Positions 19,497 through 28,287 of a stretch of 64,000 nucleotides of DNA are shown here, piece after piece. Position numbers and translations under genes: made by a program. Origin of the DNA: Rugamonas rubra (GTDB lineage Bacteria; Pseudomonadota; Gammaproteobacteria; Burkholderiales; Burkholderiaceae_D); the NCBI RefSeq assembly GCF_900114705.1, contig NZ_FOTW01000013.1, positions 124,001 to 188,000 of the forward strand, given 5' to 3'. Numbering within the stretch: position 1 is the first letter of the stretch; every line of letters starts with the position of its first letter. The notes under the pieces are model-generated. The model ran no database searches and was not told the DNA's origin. It saw nothing but the letters and a program-made list of their open reading frames with translations.

Positions 19497-20282
19497 ATGA
19501 ACCAGAACAACAACAACGGACAGAAAAACGACCGGCCGGCCGCCAAGCGGGTGGCGCTGGTCACCGGCGGCATGGGCGGGCTGGGCACGGCGCTGTGCCG
19601 CCGCCTGCACCGCGACGGCTTCAGCGTCGCCGCCACCTATTCGCCCGGCAACGAGCGCTTCCAGCACTGGATCGAGGCGGAGAAGGACGAGGGCTTCCGC
19701 TTCCGCGGCTACCAGGTCGACGTCGGCGACTACGCCGACTGCGAGGCGATGGTGGCGCGGCTGCGCGCCGAGCTGGGCGGCGTCGACGTGCTGGTCAACA
19801 ACGCCGGCATCACGCGCGACCAGAGCCTGCGCAAGATGACGCGGGAGGACTGGGACGAGGTCATGCGCGTCGACCTCGACAGCGTCTTCAACATGAGCAA
19901 GCAGGTGCTCGACGGCATGCTCGAGCGGCGCTGGGGGCGCATCATCAACATCTCCTCGGTCAACGGGCAGAAGGGCGCCTTCGGCCAGGCCAACTACGCG
20001 GCGGCCAAGGCCGGCATGCACGGCTTCACCAAGGCGCTGGCGCTGGAGGTGGCGCGCCACGGCGTCACCGTCAACACCGTCGCGCCCGGCTATCTGCGCA
20101 CGGCGATGGTGGCCCAGGTGCCGGCCGAGGTGATGCGCGACAAGATCCTGCCGCAGATCCCGCTCGGCCGCCTGGGCGAGCCCTACGAGGTGGCGGCGCT
20201 GGTGGCCTACCTGGCGTCGGAGCAGTCGGCCTTCGTCACCGGCGCCGAGATCGCCATCAACGGCGGCCAGCACATGCGCTGA
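19497..20282 (+). CDS. phbB: Acetoacetyl-CoA reductase (NADPH-type SDR)
   Basis: Reduces acetoacetyl-CoA to (R)-3-hydroxybutyryl-CoA, the monomer for polyhydroxybutyrate. A 261-residue SDR with the cofactor motif TGGMGGLG (23-30), NNAG (101-104), catalytic Ser in INISSVNG, and the YxxxK pair Tyr167/Lys171. The segment SVNGQKGAFGQANYAAAKAGMHGFTKALA is typical of PhbB and sets it apart from FabG. An Asn-rich N-terminal extension precedes the fold. The ATG at 19497 follows AAGGAACCCGGA, a good ribosome site. No phaA or phaC gene is adjacent, but two phasin genes occur elsewhere in the window, consistent with PHA storage. Confidence 0.93.
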   Translation: MNQNNNNGQKNDRPAAKRVALVTGGMGGLGTALCRRLHRDGFSVAATYSPGNERFQHWIEAEKDEGFRFRGYQVDVGDYADCEAMVARLRAELGGVDVLVNNAGITRDQSLRKMTREDWDEVMRVDLDSVFNMSKQVLDGMLERRWGRIINISSVNGQKGAFGQANYAAAKAGMHGFTKALALEVARHGVTVNTVAPGYLRTAMVAQVPAEVMRDKILPQIPLGRLGEPYEVAALVAYLASEQSAFVTGAEIAINGGQHMR

Positions 20283-20297
20283 GGCTGCGGGCGGCCC

Positions 20298-20672
20298 CTA
20301 GCGCGGCGGCCGCTCGGCGCGCGTCTGGCAGACGATGCACAGGCGCGCCTCGGGCCGCGCCTGTAGCCGCGAGTAGCCGATCGGCCCGTCGCACTGTTCG
20401 CACAGGCCGTACGCGCCGTCCTCCAGCTTGGCCAGGGCGTGGCGCACCAGCTTCAACTGGCGCGCCGTGTGCTCGACGGTGCCCTGCGCCAGCTCGCTCA
20501 AGGTGCGGTTGCTGGCGTTGTCGGCCGGCGAGGCCTCGGGCTCGCGCAGCGGTGCGCCGAGCGCGCCGGCCTGCACGTCGAGCTCGCCGGCAAGCTGGAC
20601 GAACAGGGCGGCGCGGGCTTGCTCGAGCCGTTCCCTCAGGCTTGCGATGTGTTCTGGGTCCAGTCCGTGCAT
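20298..20672 (-). CDS. DksA/TraR-type C4 zinc-finger protein
   Basis: A 124-residue protein: an N-terminal coiled coil (LRERLEQARAALFVQLAGELD ... VEHTARQLKLVRHALAKLEDGAYG) followed by the C4 zinc finger CEQCDGPIGYSRLQARPEARLCIVC. DksA-family proteins enter the RNA polymerase secondary channel and work with ppGpp. This one is shorter than DksA (about 151 aa) and lacks the DxxDxA coiled-coil tip motif, so it is better called a DksA/TraR-like protein. It converges with phbB, with 15 bp between the stops. Confidence 0.85.
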   Translation of the reverse strand: MHGLDPEHIASLRERLEQARAALFVQLAGELDVQAGALGAPLREPEASPADNASNRTLSELAQGTVEHTARQLKLVRHALAKLEDGAYGLCEQCDGPIGYSRLQARPEARLCIVCQTRAERPPR

Positions 20673-20796
20673 GGGCGGCTCGCTGGTGCGCTGGTGGTGG
20701 TCTGGCTGACCGGTCCAGTGTTTGACCGGAGAACAGCGCCGATTGTTCGGCCGCCGGGCACGACGCGCGTCAAGCCGCGACCTCGGGCCGCGCGCC

Positions 20797-21285
20797 TCAG
20801 GTCCGGGCCGGCGGCGCGGCCGGTCCGGCCGGGCCGGCTTGGTCGGCCCGGCCCAGCGCGGCGAGGTGGCGGCGGATTTTCTCCAGCGGCGCCGGGATGT
20901 GTTCGGGCTTGCCGCCGACGACGGCGCCGGCCAGTTCGACCAGCTCGGCGGCCAGGTCGACCAGGTCGCGCACGTGCTCGAGGTGGGCGATCTGTTCGCC
21001 GGCGCGGGCCGTCAGGGCCAGCAACTGTTGCTGGGCGCCGCCCAGGCCGACGGCGGCCAGCCGGGCGCTGTCGAGGTAGAGGCCGTTGGCGCGCTGGCGC
21101 AGCGCCACCTCGTCCTCGAACAGGGCCTGGGCCTGCGGCTGGCTCAGTGGCGGCGCGCCGCCGGCCTGCGGCTGGCGCAGGCCGCGCAGCAGGCGCGCGT
21201 GCAGGGCGTTGGCGGCGGCCGACAATTGGTCGGCCAGCGCCTCCAGGTCGGCGCCGCTGGCCGGCGCTGCGGTGGGAAGGGTCAT
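20797..21285 (-). CDS. Hypothetical helical protein, 162 aa
   Basis: Soluble, Ala/Leu-rich, predicted mostly helical, with no signal peptide and no recognised domain. Segments such as LSAAANALHARLLRGLRQPQ and IAHLEHVRDLVDLAAELVELAGAVV suggest a helical bundle or coiled coil. Its start lies 15 bp after the stop of the lipoprotein gene, so the two are probably co-transcribed. Apart from that link nothing indicates its role. Confidence 0.65.
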   Translation of the reverse strand: MTLPTAAPASGADLEALADQLSAAANALHARLLRGLRQPQAGGAPPLSQPQAQALFEDEVALRQRANGLYLDSARLAAVGLGGAQQQLLALTARAGEQIAHLEHVRDLVDLAAELVELAGAVVGGKPEHIPAPLEKIRRHLAALGRADQAGPAGPAAPPART

Positions 21286-21300
21286 GGCGGGGCTCCTGGC

Positions 21301-22140
21301 TCAGGGGTGGCTGGGGGCGGCGGTCGGCGCGCCGCCGAGCGCGGCCTTGGCGCCGGTCGTGCTCTTGACGTCGTCGCGCGGCGGCCATAGTTGCAGCGCG
21401 GCCTGGTGGGCCTGGCTGAGCGCCGCCAGGTTGCTTTCGGCCAAGGTGAAGCGCCGCCCGATCAGCCGGTATTCGGCCACCTTGGCCTGCTGGTGTGCCT
21501 TGGCCAGCGCCGCCAACAGGTGCTCGCGCGGATTGTCGACGAAGGGGATCTCGCTTTCCAGCGTGCCGAGCACGATGCGCTGCTCGTTGTCGTGGGTCTT
21601 GTCGTAGTAGCGCAGCAGGGCGGCCATGGCGTCGAGCAGCTGGCGCAGCTCGTCGCGGCCGTCGTTGAGCATCTGTTCGACGGCGCGGTCCTGGTAGCGC
21701 GCCGTCAGCGCGCGCGTGAGCAGCCGGGTCAGGCCGGCGTAGGCGTTGACGTGGCGGTCGTCGAGGCCGCTGTCGGGCCAGGCCTTGATGGCCCCGCTCA
21801 TCGCCTTGACCTGGTCCTCCAGGTCGAAGCGCTCGTCGCCGGCCAGCTTGCCCAGCGCGCGCAGATACAGCGCGACGCCGTTTTCGATGGCGATGAAGTC
21901 GGGGTAGGCGGCCTGGCGGGCGGCGTCGAGCTGGCGCTCGCGGGCGTCGGCGGCCGGCGTCAGGTAGGGTTGTTGGCGCGGGTAGGTGTCGCGGAAGCGT
22001 TGGCTCAGCTCGTTGAAGGCGCCCAGCTTGGACGATTCGGCGCTGAGCGCGCGCACCGCCTGCAGGCGCGGGCTGTTGCCGGCGCAGCCTGCCAGGGCGG
22101 CCAGCAGGAGGAGGAACGCGGCGATATTGGGCGATTTCAT
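21301..22140 (-). CDS. Predicted lipoprotein of unknown function, 279 aa
   Basis: Starts MKSPNIAAFLLLLAALAGCAGN: a type-II signal peptide with the lipobox LAGC. The residue after the Cys is Ala, which favours transfer to the outer membrane. The mature part is helical and charged, without repeats or a domain I recognise. The ATG at 22140 follows GGAAGGACTT, a good ribosome site, and gives a proper signal peptide; the in-frame ATG at 22152 adds four residues and is less likely. Likely co-transcribed with the 162-aa gene 15 bp downstream. A periplasm-facing helical protein partnered with a soluble one is all that can be said. Confidence 0.78.
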   Translation of the reverse strand: MKSPNIAAFLLLLAALAGCAGNSPRLQAVRALSAESSKLGAFNELSQRFRDTYPRQQPYLTPAADARERQLDAARQAAYPDFIAIENGVALYLRALGKLAGDERFDLEDQVKAMSGAIKAWPDSGLDDRHVNAYAGLTRLLTRALTARYQDRAVEQMLNDGRDELRQLLDAMAALLRYYDKTHDNEQRIVLGTLESEIPFVDNPREHLLAALAKAHQQAKVAEYRLIGRRFTLAESNLAALSQAHQAALQLWPPRDDVKSTTGAKAALGGAPTAAPSHP

Positions 22141-22251
22141 AAGTCCTTCCACGGCGGGTCGGTGTCAGACTCATTGTTGCGCGTTGGTGCGGCGGCGGCT
22201 TGCGAAACCGCAATCGCGGCAAGGACGGGGCCGCCTTGGTGCCGCCGGGCG

Positions 22252-22285
22252 GGGCGCGGCGTGGCGCCGCCGCCACGCCGCGCCC
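22252..22285 (-). terminator. Strong GC hairpin after hyi
   Basis: A perfect 14-bp inverted repeat (GGGCGCGGCGTGGC and its complement) with a 6-base loop, 10 bp past the hyi stop codon. There is no T-run on the minus strand, so it is a likely RNA-stabilising or pausing hairpin rather than a classic intrinsic terminator. Confidence 0.6.
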
Positions 22286-22295
22286 GGTTTGCGGC

Positions 22296-23078
22296 TCAGG
22301 CCGCCGTCAGCGCCTGGCGCCAGCCGAGGCCGGCGACGGTGCCTTCCTTGGGATGGTACTCGCAGCCGATCCAGCCGTCGTAGCCGAGCTCGTCGATGAG
22401 GGCGAACAGGTGGCGGTAGTTGATCTCGCCCGTGCCCGGCTCGTGGCGGCCCGGCGTGTCGGCCAGCTGCATGTGGCGGATCAGCGGCAGGCGGGCGCGG
22501 ATGGTGTTGCTCAGCTCGCCCTCCATGCGCTGCATGTGGTAGATGTCGTACTGCAAAAACAGGTTGTCGCGCCCGCAGTCGGCCAGGATCTCGCAGGCCT
22601 GCGCGCTGTGGTTGAGGAAGTAGCCGGGCATGTCGTAGTGGTTGATCGGCTCGATCAGCACGGCGATGTTGTGCGGGCGGAACTGGTCGGCGGCCCAGGC
22701 CAGGTTTTCCACCAGCGTGGCGCGGGCCCGCTCCGGCGCCAGCCCGGCCGGGGTGATGCCGGCCATGCAGTGCACCTGGGGCACGCCCAGCTCGGTGGCG
22801 TACTCCAGGCCGAGTTGCACGCTGTCCTTGAACTCGTCGGCGCGGCGCGGGTCGCAGGCCATGCCGCGGTCGCCGCCGGCCCAGTCGCCCGGCGGCAGGT
22901 TGTGCAGCACCAGCTGCAAGCGGTGGCGGCGCAGCCGCTCGCCGATCTGCTCGGCCTCGTAGGCGTAGGGGAAGAGGAACTCGACGCCGGCGAAGCCGGC
23001 CTCGTGGGCCAGGGCGAAGCGGTCGAGGAAGGGCGCCTCGGTGAACAGCATCGACAGGTTGGCGGCGAATTTGGGCAT
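22296..23078 (-). CDS. hyi: Hydroxypyruvate isomerase-like TIM-barrel protein
   Basis: A 260-residue sugar-phosphate-isomerase-type TIM barrel. Motifs typical of the Hyi/OtnI family are visible: MPKFAANLSMLFTE at the start, FLFPYAYEAEQI, LHNLPPGDWAGGDRG, VHCMAGI, IEPINHYDMPGYFL with a metal-binding Glu, LQYDIYHMQRMEG, HMQLADTPGRHEPGTGEINY and GCEYHPKEGT. Hyi interconverts hydroxypyruvate and tartronate semialdehyde in glyoxylate metabolism; OtnI acts on 2-oxotetronates, and the sequence alone does not separate them. The ATG at 23078 has CCAGGAGTTCCC upstream. No glyoxylate genes are adjacent. Followed by a strong hairpin. Confidence 0.87.
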   Translation of the reverse strand: MPKFAANLSMLFTEAPFLDRFALAHEAGFAGVEFLFPYAYEAEQIGERLRRHRLQLVLHNLPPGDWAGGDRGMACDPRRADEFKDSVQLGLEYATELGVPQVHCMAGITPAGLAPERARATLVENLAWAADQFRPHNIAVLIEPINHYDMPGYFLNHSAQACEILADCGRDNLFLQYDIYHMQRMEGELSNTIRARLPLIRHMQLADTPGRHEPGTGEINYRHLFALIDELGYDGWIGCEYHPKEGTVAGLGWRQALTAA

Positions 23079-23187
23079 GGGAACTCCTGGCAGGGGGCTG
23101 GGATGCGCGGACGCGGCGCACGGCCAAGTCGCTATCCTAATCCAAAACCGGCGCCGGCCTGCAAGAACCGGGGCTGCCGACTCCTTG

Positions 23188-23214
23188 AGGGTCAGACCCT
23201 GAGGGTCTGACCCT
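23188..23214. repeat. GGGTCAGACCC palindrome, copy 2
   Basis: AGGGTCAGACCCT, one base, then AGGGTCTGACCCT. It lies between the stop of the RhlE-like helicase gene (23337) and the start of hyi (23078), both on the minus strand. This is the one copy that is not between convergent genes. Confidence 0.9.
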
Positions 23215-23336
23215 GGCGCGCGCCGTTGGTTTCGCCGGCGTCTTGGCACGCCGTGATGAAGCGAAAAAAAAGCCACCGCGGCCCCGGAGGGCGGCAGTGG
23301 CTGGTTACTACCTACTGATTTGTTGCTGGCTGCTGC

Positions 23337-24728
23337 TTAGCGGCCGCGACCGCCGGAGCGGTGGGGCGCCGCCGAGCGCGGCGCGCCGCTGCGGCCGCCG
23401 CCGCCGCCGCCGGCCGCAGGGCCGCCGTTGCCGCTGGCGCCGCGTGGCTTGGCGCCGCCGCCGGCCGCCTTGACGCGCACCACCGCGCCGCCGCCGCCGC
23501 CGCCGCCGCTACGGCCGCCGTTGCGATGGCCGCCGGTGCCGCTGCGCAGTTGCACCGGTTGGGCGCGCGCGGTCGGGTCCGGTTCGAAACCGGGAATCAC
23601 GGCGCGCGGCAGGGTTTGCTTGATCAGCTTCTCGATGTCCTTCAGCATGTCGTGCTCGTCGACGCAGACCAGCGACACGGCTTCGCCGGTGGCGCCGGCG
23701 CGGCCGGTGCGGCCGATGCGGTGGACGTAGTCCTCGGGAATGTTGGGCAGGTCGTAGTTGACCACGTGCGGCAGTTGGTCGATGTCGATGCCGCGCGCGG
23801 CGATGTCGGTGGCGACCAGCACCTGCAGCTTGTTGTCCTTGAACTCGGACAGCGCCTTGGTGCGCGCCGACTGGCTCTTGTTGCCGTGGATCGCCATGGC
23901 GCCGATGCCGTCGGCGTTCAACTGCTCGACCAGTTTGTTGGCGCCGTGCTTGGTGCGGGTGAACACCAGCACCTGGCTCCAGTTGTTGGTCTTGATCAGG
24001 TAGGACAGCATCGGGTGCTTCTTGTCGCGGTCGACCGGGTGGATCTTCTGCGCGATCACTTCGACGGTCGAGTTGCGGCGCGCCACTTCGATCATCGCCG
24101 GCTTGTTCAGCAGGCCGTCGGCCAGGGCCTTGATCTCTTCCGAGAAGGTGGCCGAGAACAGCAGGTTCTGGCGCTTCTTCGGCAGCACGGCGAGCACCTT
24201 CTTGATGTCGCGGATGAAGCCCATGTCGAGCATGCGGTCGGCTTCGTCGAGGATCAGGATTTCCACTTTCGACAGGTCGACGGTGCGCTGTTCCATGTGG
24301 TCGAGCAGGCGGCCGGGGGTGGCCACCAGGATGTCGACGCCGTGTTTGAGCTGCTTGATCTGCGGGTTGATGCCGACGCCGCCGAAGATCACGGTCGAGT
24401 TCAGCTTGGTGTACTTGCCGTAGATGCGCACGCTTTCCTCGACCTGCGCGGCGAGTTCACGCGTCGGGGTCAGGATCAGCGCGCGGATCGGGCGTTGCGA
24501 GGTGTTGCCGGTCATCGCCGCGCCGCTGGCGTCGGTCGACAGGCGGTGCAGGATCGGCAGCGTGAAGCCGGCGGTCTTGCCGGTGCCGGTTTGCGCGCCG
24601 GCCAGCAGGTCGCCGCCGTTCAGCACGGCCGGAATGGCTTGCATCTGGATCGGGGTCGGCGTGGTGTAGCCGGCTTCAGTGACGGCACGCACGATGGCGT
24701 CGGACAAACCGAGTGTGGAAAAGGACAT
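23337..24728 (-). CDS. rhlE: DEAD-box RNA helicase, RhlE type
   Basis: ATP-dependent RNA helicase of 463 residues. It starts [16 protein letters not shown], the standard RhlE opening, followed by the Q motif TPTPIQ, Walker A AQTGTGKT (45-52), PTRELA, the DEAD box (161-164), SAT, and the C-terminal helicase lobe with [19 protein letters not shown] and [10 protein letters not shown]. From about residue 385 there is a low-complexity Gly/Ala/Arg tail, common in RhlE proteins and likely to bind RNA. The ATG at 24728 lacks a strong ribosome site, but an earlier in-frame ATG (24761) would add residues outside the family. RhlE acts in ribosome assembly and RNA decay. Confidence 0.93.
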   Translation of the reverse strand: MSFSTLGLSDAIVRAVTEAGYTTPTPIQMQAIPAVLNGGDLLAGAQTGTGKTAGFTLPILHRLSTDASGAAMTGNTSQRPIRALILTPTRELAAQVEESVRIYGKYTKLNSTVIFGGVGINPQIKQLKHGVDILVATPGRLLDHMEQRTVDLSKVEILILDEADRMLDMGFIRDIKKVLAVLPKKRQNLLFSATFSEEIKALADGLLNKPAMIEVARRNSTVEVIAQKIHPVDRDKKHPMLSYLIKTNNWSQVLVFTRTKHGANKLVEQLNADGIGAMAIHGNKSQSARTKALSEFKDNKLQVLVATDIAARGIDIDQLPHVVNYDLPNIPEDYVHRIGRTGRAGATGEAVSLVCVDEHDMLKDIEKLIKQTLPRAVIPGFEPDPTARAQPVQLRSGTGGHRNGGRSGGGGGGGAVVRVKAAGGGAKPRGASGNGGPAAGGGGGGRSGAPRSAAPHRSGGRGR

Positions 24729-24880
24729 GTTAGCTTTATGTAAAGATCGGCCTGTCGCCACGGATGGCGCCAGTCGCAGGCAATCGGATTGGGGGAGACA
24801 GCGGCTAAGGACTGGTCAGGGGGCCGCAGGCCGGAGTATAACAGCATACGCCGGCGCTTGTTTCAATACGGAAACGAAAA

Positions 24881-24904
24881 GAGGGCCGCGACCCTCCTTT
24901 TTTG
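24881..24904 (-). terminator. Bidirectional intrinsic terminator-like hairpin after suhB
   Basis: GAGGG, a 6-base loop, CCCTC, with A-rich sequence on the left and a T-run on the right. Read on the minus strand it lies about 17-40 bp past the suhB stop (24921) and the hairpin is followed by TTTTCG. On the plus strand it is followed by a longer T-run. Confidence 0.75.
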
Positions 24905-24920
24905 TAACAAAGTACGCGGC

Positions 24921-25712
24921 TTAGGCGAATTCGCCCAGCAGGCCGACCATCTGGCCGAAGATCTTCGGGCTGGCGGCGATGATGTCGCCCTTGTAAAGGT
25001 AGTCGGACTCGCCGCTGAACTCGCCGACGATGCCGCCCGATTCCGTCACCATCAGGGCGCCGGCGGCGATGTCCCAGGGCTTCAGGCCCTTCTCGTAGAA
25101 GCCGTCGAGGCGGCCGGCGGCGACGTAGGCCAGGTCCAGCGCGGCGCTGCCGGGGCGGCGCACGCCGTGGCAGCGTTCGGCCATGATGCCGTACATCTTC
25201 AGGTATTCGGCCAGCGCGCGCGGGCTGCCGGCCACGTAGCCGGTCGACAGCAGGGCGTTGGCGATGCGGTCGAGCTTGGTGACGCGGATGCGCTTGTCGT
25301 TCAGGTAGGCGCCGGCGCCCTTGGTGGCGGTGAACAGGTCGTTGCGCACCGGATCGTAGATGACGGCCTGGGTGATCACGCCGCGCTGTGCCAGGGCGAT
25401 CGAGATCGAGTACTGCGGGAAGCCGTGCATGAAGTTGGTGGTGCCGTCGAGCGGGTCGATGATCCAGGTGAATTCGGTCTCGTCGTTGGCGTTCTTGGAA
25501 GCGCCCGACTCCTCGGCCAGGAAGGCGTGGTCGGGGTAGGCTTTGGACAGCACCTCGATGATCGCCTGTTCGGCGGCCTGGTCGACGTCGGTGACGAAAT
25601 CGTTGTGTTGTTTCTCGGTCACAGTGACGCGGTCGAGATCGAAGGACGCGCGGTTGATGACGGCGGCGGCGCGGCGGGCGGCTTTGATCGCCGTGTTGAG
25701 CATTGGGTGCAT
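24921..25712 (-). CDS. suhB: Inositol-1-monophosphatase SuhB
   Basis: Mg-dependent phosphatase of 263 residues. Metal-binding motifs are AEESG (Glu67-Glu68), DPLDGTTNF (86-94) and the C-terminal [15 protein letters not shown]. In E. coli SuhB also works in rRNA antitermination and ribosome maturation, which is the likely main role in bacteria. The start at 25712 ([15 protein letters not shown]) fits the family and has CCGGAAGC upstream; the longer reading from 25745 does not. Divergent from trmJ, the common gene order in betaproteobacteria. Confidence 0.95.
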   Translation of the reverse strand: MHPMLNTAIKAARRAAAVINRASFDLDRVTVTEKQHNDFVTDVDQAAEQAIIEVLSKAYPDHAFLAEESGASKNANDETEFTWIIDPLDGTTNFMHGFPQYSISIALAQRGVITQAVIYDPVRNDLFTATKGAGAYLNDKRIRVTKLDRIANALLSTGYVAGSPRALAEYLKMYGIMAERCHGVRRPGSAALDLAYVAAGRLDGFYEKGLKPWDIAAGALMVTESGGIVGEFSGESDYLYKGDIIAASPKIFGQMVGLLGEFA

Positions 25713-25921
25713 GTAAGCTTCCGGTAAAAGAACGCTATCGCCCACCGGGGCGACAACCGTCCCGGCGGGGCAATAGAGTACAAGAATGAATTAAAGAGCG
25801 GTGCGGCGCCGAAAGGTTAAAATCCCGTCTGGCAGCGCCGCCGGGTGACAAATCCACCCCGGCTGGCCTGCTGACATCCCCGAATTTTCCGTATCGATAC
25901 CGCGCAATAGCGCTATTTTAA

Positions 25922-26704
25922 ATGAACCTGCCCGAAATCAACACGTCTCTTTTCACTCGGCTGCGATTTATTCTGGTCCAGACCAGCCGCGCGGGCAATA
26001 TCGGCGCCGTCGCCCGCGCCATGAAAACCATGGGTTTCAGCGAGCTGGTGCTGGTCACGCCCCGCTTCGACGACGCCCTGGCCGACGCCGAGGCGGTCGC
26101 CTTCGCCAGCGGCGCGCAGGACATTTTGGCCAAGGCCCGCGTCGTCGGCAGCATGGCCGAGGCGCTCGAGGGGGTCAACTTCGCCGCCGCCGTGTCGGCC
26201 CGGCTGCGCGAGTTCTCGCCGCCGGTGCTGGCGCCGCGCCAGCTGGCCGAGCAGCTGGCCGGCCAGCCCGAGTTGACCGCGGCCTTGATTTTCGGCAACG
26301 AACGCTTCGGCCTGCCCAACGAGGTGGTCGAGCAGTGCAACGTGCTCATCAACATCCCGGCCAACCCCGACTACTCCTCGCTGAACCTGGCCCAGGCGGC
26401 CCAGGTGCTGGCCTACGAGTGCCGCATGGCGGCGCTGGAGGGCCGCCAGAGCGCCTCCGAGGTCGGCTTCCACGGCCACGCCGCCAGCCACGAGCAGATC
26501 GAGGGCATGTACCAGCACCTCGAGCAGTCGCTGGTGGAGATCGGTTTTTTGGACGCCGCCAACCCGCGCAAGCTGATGCCGCGCCTGAAGCGCCTGTTCG
26601 CCCGCGCCCAGCTCGAGACCGAGGAGGTCAACATCCTGCGCGGCATCGCCCGCCAGATGGTGGCGCCGCGCCCGGACGGCAACGGCGGCGCGGACAAGGG
26701 CTGA
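25922..26704 (+). CDS. trmJ: tRNA (cytidine/uridine-2'-O-)-methyltransferase TrmJ
   Basis: SPOUT-family methyltransferase that 2'-O-methylates position 32 of tRNAs. 260 residues: RFILVQTSRAGNIGAVARAMKTMGFSELVLVTP at the start, then the knot motifs ALIFGNERFGLPNEVVEQC and INIPANPDYSSLNLAQAAQVLAYE, which hold the S-adenosylmethionine pocket. A C-terminal helical extension (about 170-260) is typical of TrmJ. Its neighbour suhB is divergent, as in many relatives. No strong ribosome site is visible before the ATG. Confidence 0.94.
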   Translation: MNLPEINTSLFTRLRFILVQTSRAGNIGAVARAMKTMGFSELVLVTPRFDDALADAEAVAFASGAQDILAKARVVGSMAEALEGVNFAAAVSARLREFSPPVLAPRQLAEQLAGQPELTAALIFGNERFGLPNEVVEQCNVLINIPANPDYSSLNLAQAAQVLAYECRMAALEGRQSASEVGFHGHAASHEQIEGMYQHLEQSLVEIGFLDAANPRKLMPRLKRLFARAQLETEEVNILRGIARQMVAPRPDGNGGADKG

Positions 26705-26749
26705 GGACGGCGCCGCCCCCGGGGCGACAATACCCGCCGGCGCGCACAT

Positions 26750-26775
26750 AGGGTCAGACCCTAGGGTCTGACCCT
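26750..26775. repeat. GGGTCAGACCC palindrome, copy 3 (convergent gap)
   Basis: AGGGTCAGACCCT directly followed by AGGGTCTGACCCT. It lies between the trmJ stop (26704) and the stop of the convergent FFLEELY-motif gene (26815), which suggests transcription termination for both. Confidence 0.9.
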
Positions 26776-26814
26776 GGCTCCTTGTCCGTGGCGGGGCGTC
26801 GTTGGCGGCGACGC

Positions 26815-27513
26815 TCAGTCCGGCGCGAACGGATCGGCCGCGCCGGCGTAGATGTTGTGCATGACGCGGCGCTCACGGCCGACGATGGTGTCGACGAAGC
26901 GGCCGGCCTGCCGCATCTTCTTGAAGGCGCCAAAGCCGCGTTCCAGGAAGCGCTGCAGCTCGCCCAGCCCGGCCAGCCGCGCCGGCCCGCGCATCACCCC
27001 CAGGGTGGCGCTGAGGAAGGGCACTTTGACCAGCGCGCACAGCGATTCGCCCAGCGCCTGCACCAGCGCCAGCTGGCGCTCGCGCTCGGCCGGCGCCGCC
27101 GTGGCGCGGTAGGCGGCCAGGTAGCCGGCCTGGTCGAAGCGCTCGCCCAGCGCCCGCGCCATCGCCATGTCGAGCCGCTCGGACAGGGCGTCGAGCACGA
27201 TCGCCTCGGTGATCGCCTGCAGCGCGGCTAGCGGCAGCATGCGCTGCAGGGTGGGGATGATGCGTTCGAGGTCGGCGTCGCGCCGGCCCAGGTCGTTGGC
27301 GCCGTACAGCTCATCGAGGAAAAACAGCGCGGCGTCGCCGCTGTCGGGCGCCGCCAGCAGGTCGGCGTGGCTGGCCGCCAGCCGGGCCGACTGGAATCGC
27401 TTGAGCGCCGTGCGCGCCGCCAGCAGGGCCGGATCGCGCATGGCGCTCTGGCGCTCCGCCTTGACGGTGCGCAGTTGCTCCTCCAGGGTCTGCACCAACT
27501 GTTCTTTTCTCAT
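26815..27513 (-). CDS. FFLEELY-motif protein
   Basis: A 232-residue soluble helical protein with the motif FFLDELYG at about residues 64-71, which names a family of conserved hypothetical proteins of beta- and gammaproteobacteria. Other features are FQSARLAASHADLLAAP just before the motif, ERIIPTLQRMLPLAALQAITEAIVLDALSERLD, and a C-terminal LERGFGAFKKMRQAGRFVDTIVGRE. No catalytic motif is evident and the role of the family is not known to me. It is divergent from the Tat-signal gene at 27624. Confidence 0.82.
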   Translation of the reverse strand: MRKEQLVQTLEEQLRTVKAERQSAMRDPALLAARTALKRFQSARLAASHADLLAAPDSGDAALFFLDELYGANDLGRRDADLERIIPTLQRMLPLAALQAITEAIVLDALSERLDMAMARALGERFDQAGYLAAYRATAAPAERERQLALVQALGESLCALVKVPFLSATLGVMRGPARLAGLGELQRFLERGFGAFKKMRQAGRFVDTIVGRERRVMHNIYAGAADPFAPD

Positions 27514-27623
27514 TCCTGCGTTGTACCAGAAGTGAGTAGATCTGGCCCTCTATTTTTGCCGCCGGGGCGGCTGGGTCTTTGTCGTACACTGCTTGGATAA
27601 GAAAACCACAACAGGATGGAGAC

Positions 27624-28148
27624 ATGCAGACGAAGCGCAGACGATTTTTGAAGCTGGGGCTGATCGGCGCCATCGGCCTGGCCGCCGGGGGCGCCGTCTA
27701 CCGCGCCGTGCGCGGGCCGGCGCCGCTGGCCCCCTTCGCCCTCGACGGCGACGCCAGCCTGGTGCTGGGCGCGCTGATCCCGGCGCTGTTGGCCGGCATG
27801 CTGCCGAGCGAACCGGCGGCGCGCGGCGCCGCCGTGGCCCACACCGCCGAGCGGGTCAAGGGCGCCGTCCGGGGCCTGCCGCTGGCCACGCAGAAGGAGG
27901 TGCAGGACCTGTTCGGCCTGCTGGCGCTGGCGCCGGCGCGGCGCTTCCTGGCCGGCGTGTCCGGCGACTGGGCCAGCGCCACGCCGGCCCAGGTCGACGA
28001 GTTCCTGCAAAGCTGGCGCCACCACCGCCTGGCCACGCTGCAAACGGCCTACCACGCGCTGCACGACCTGGTGCTCGGCGCCTGGTATTCCGATCCGGCC
28101 AGCTGGCCGGCGATCGGCTATCCCGGCCCGATCAAGGAACTGGCCTGA
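27624..28148 (+). CDS. Tat-signal small subunit-like protein upstream of a GMC oxidoreductase
   Basis: A 174-residue exported protein. The N-terminus MQTKRRRFLKLGLIGAIGLAAGG carries a twin-arginine motif and hydrophobic core. The mature part (LVLGALIPALLAGMLP ... FLQSWRHHRLATLQTAYHALHDLVLGAWYSDPASWPAIGYPGP) resembles the small subunit III of gluconate-2-dehydrogenase-type membrane dehydrogenases. Such subunits carry their GMC partner through the Tat pore, which would explain why the downstream GMC protein has no signal of its own. The ATG at 27624 has GGATGGAGAC upstream. It is 139 bp ahead of the GMC gene. No cytochrome subunit is adjacent. Confidence 0.8.
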   Translation: MQTKRRRFLKLGLIGAIGLAAGGAVYRAVRGPAPLAPFALDGDASLVLGALIPALLAGMLPSEPAARGAAVAHTAERVKGAVRGLPLATQKEVQDLFGLLALAPARRFLAGVSGDWASATPAQVDEFLQSWRHHRLATLQTAYHALHDLVLGAWYSDPASWPAIGYPGPIKELA

Positions 28149-28287
28149 GCCGACCCCAGCGCGGGCCCCGGCCCGCACCCGCAGCCCAATTGGCGCGCCA
28201 GGAAACTGGCCCAGCCCCTAGAATAGAACCGCCGCGCAGCGCCGTCCCGTCCGCGCCGTGCCGCGCGCCACCTTTTCGGAAGCCGCA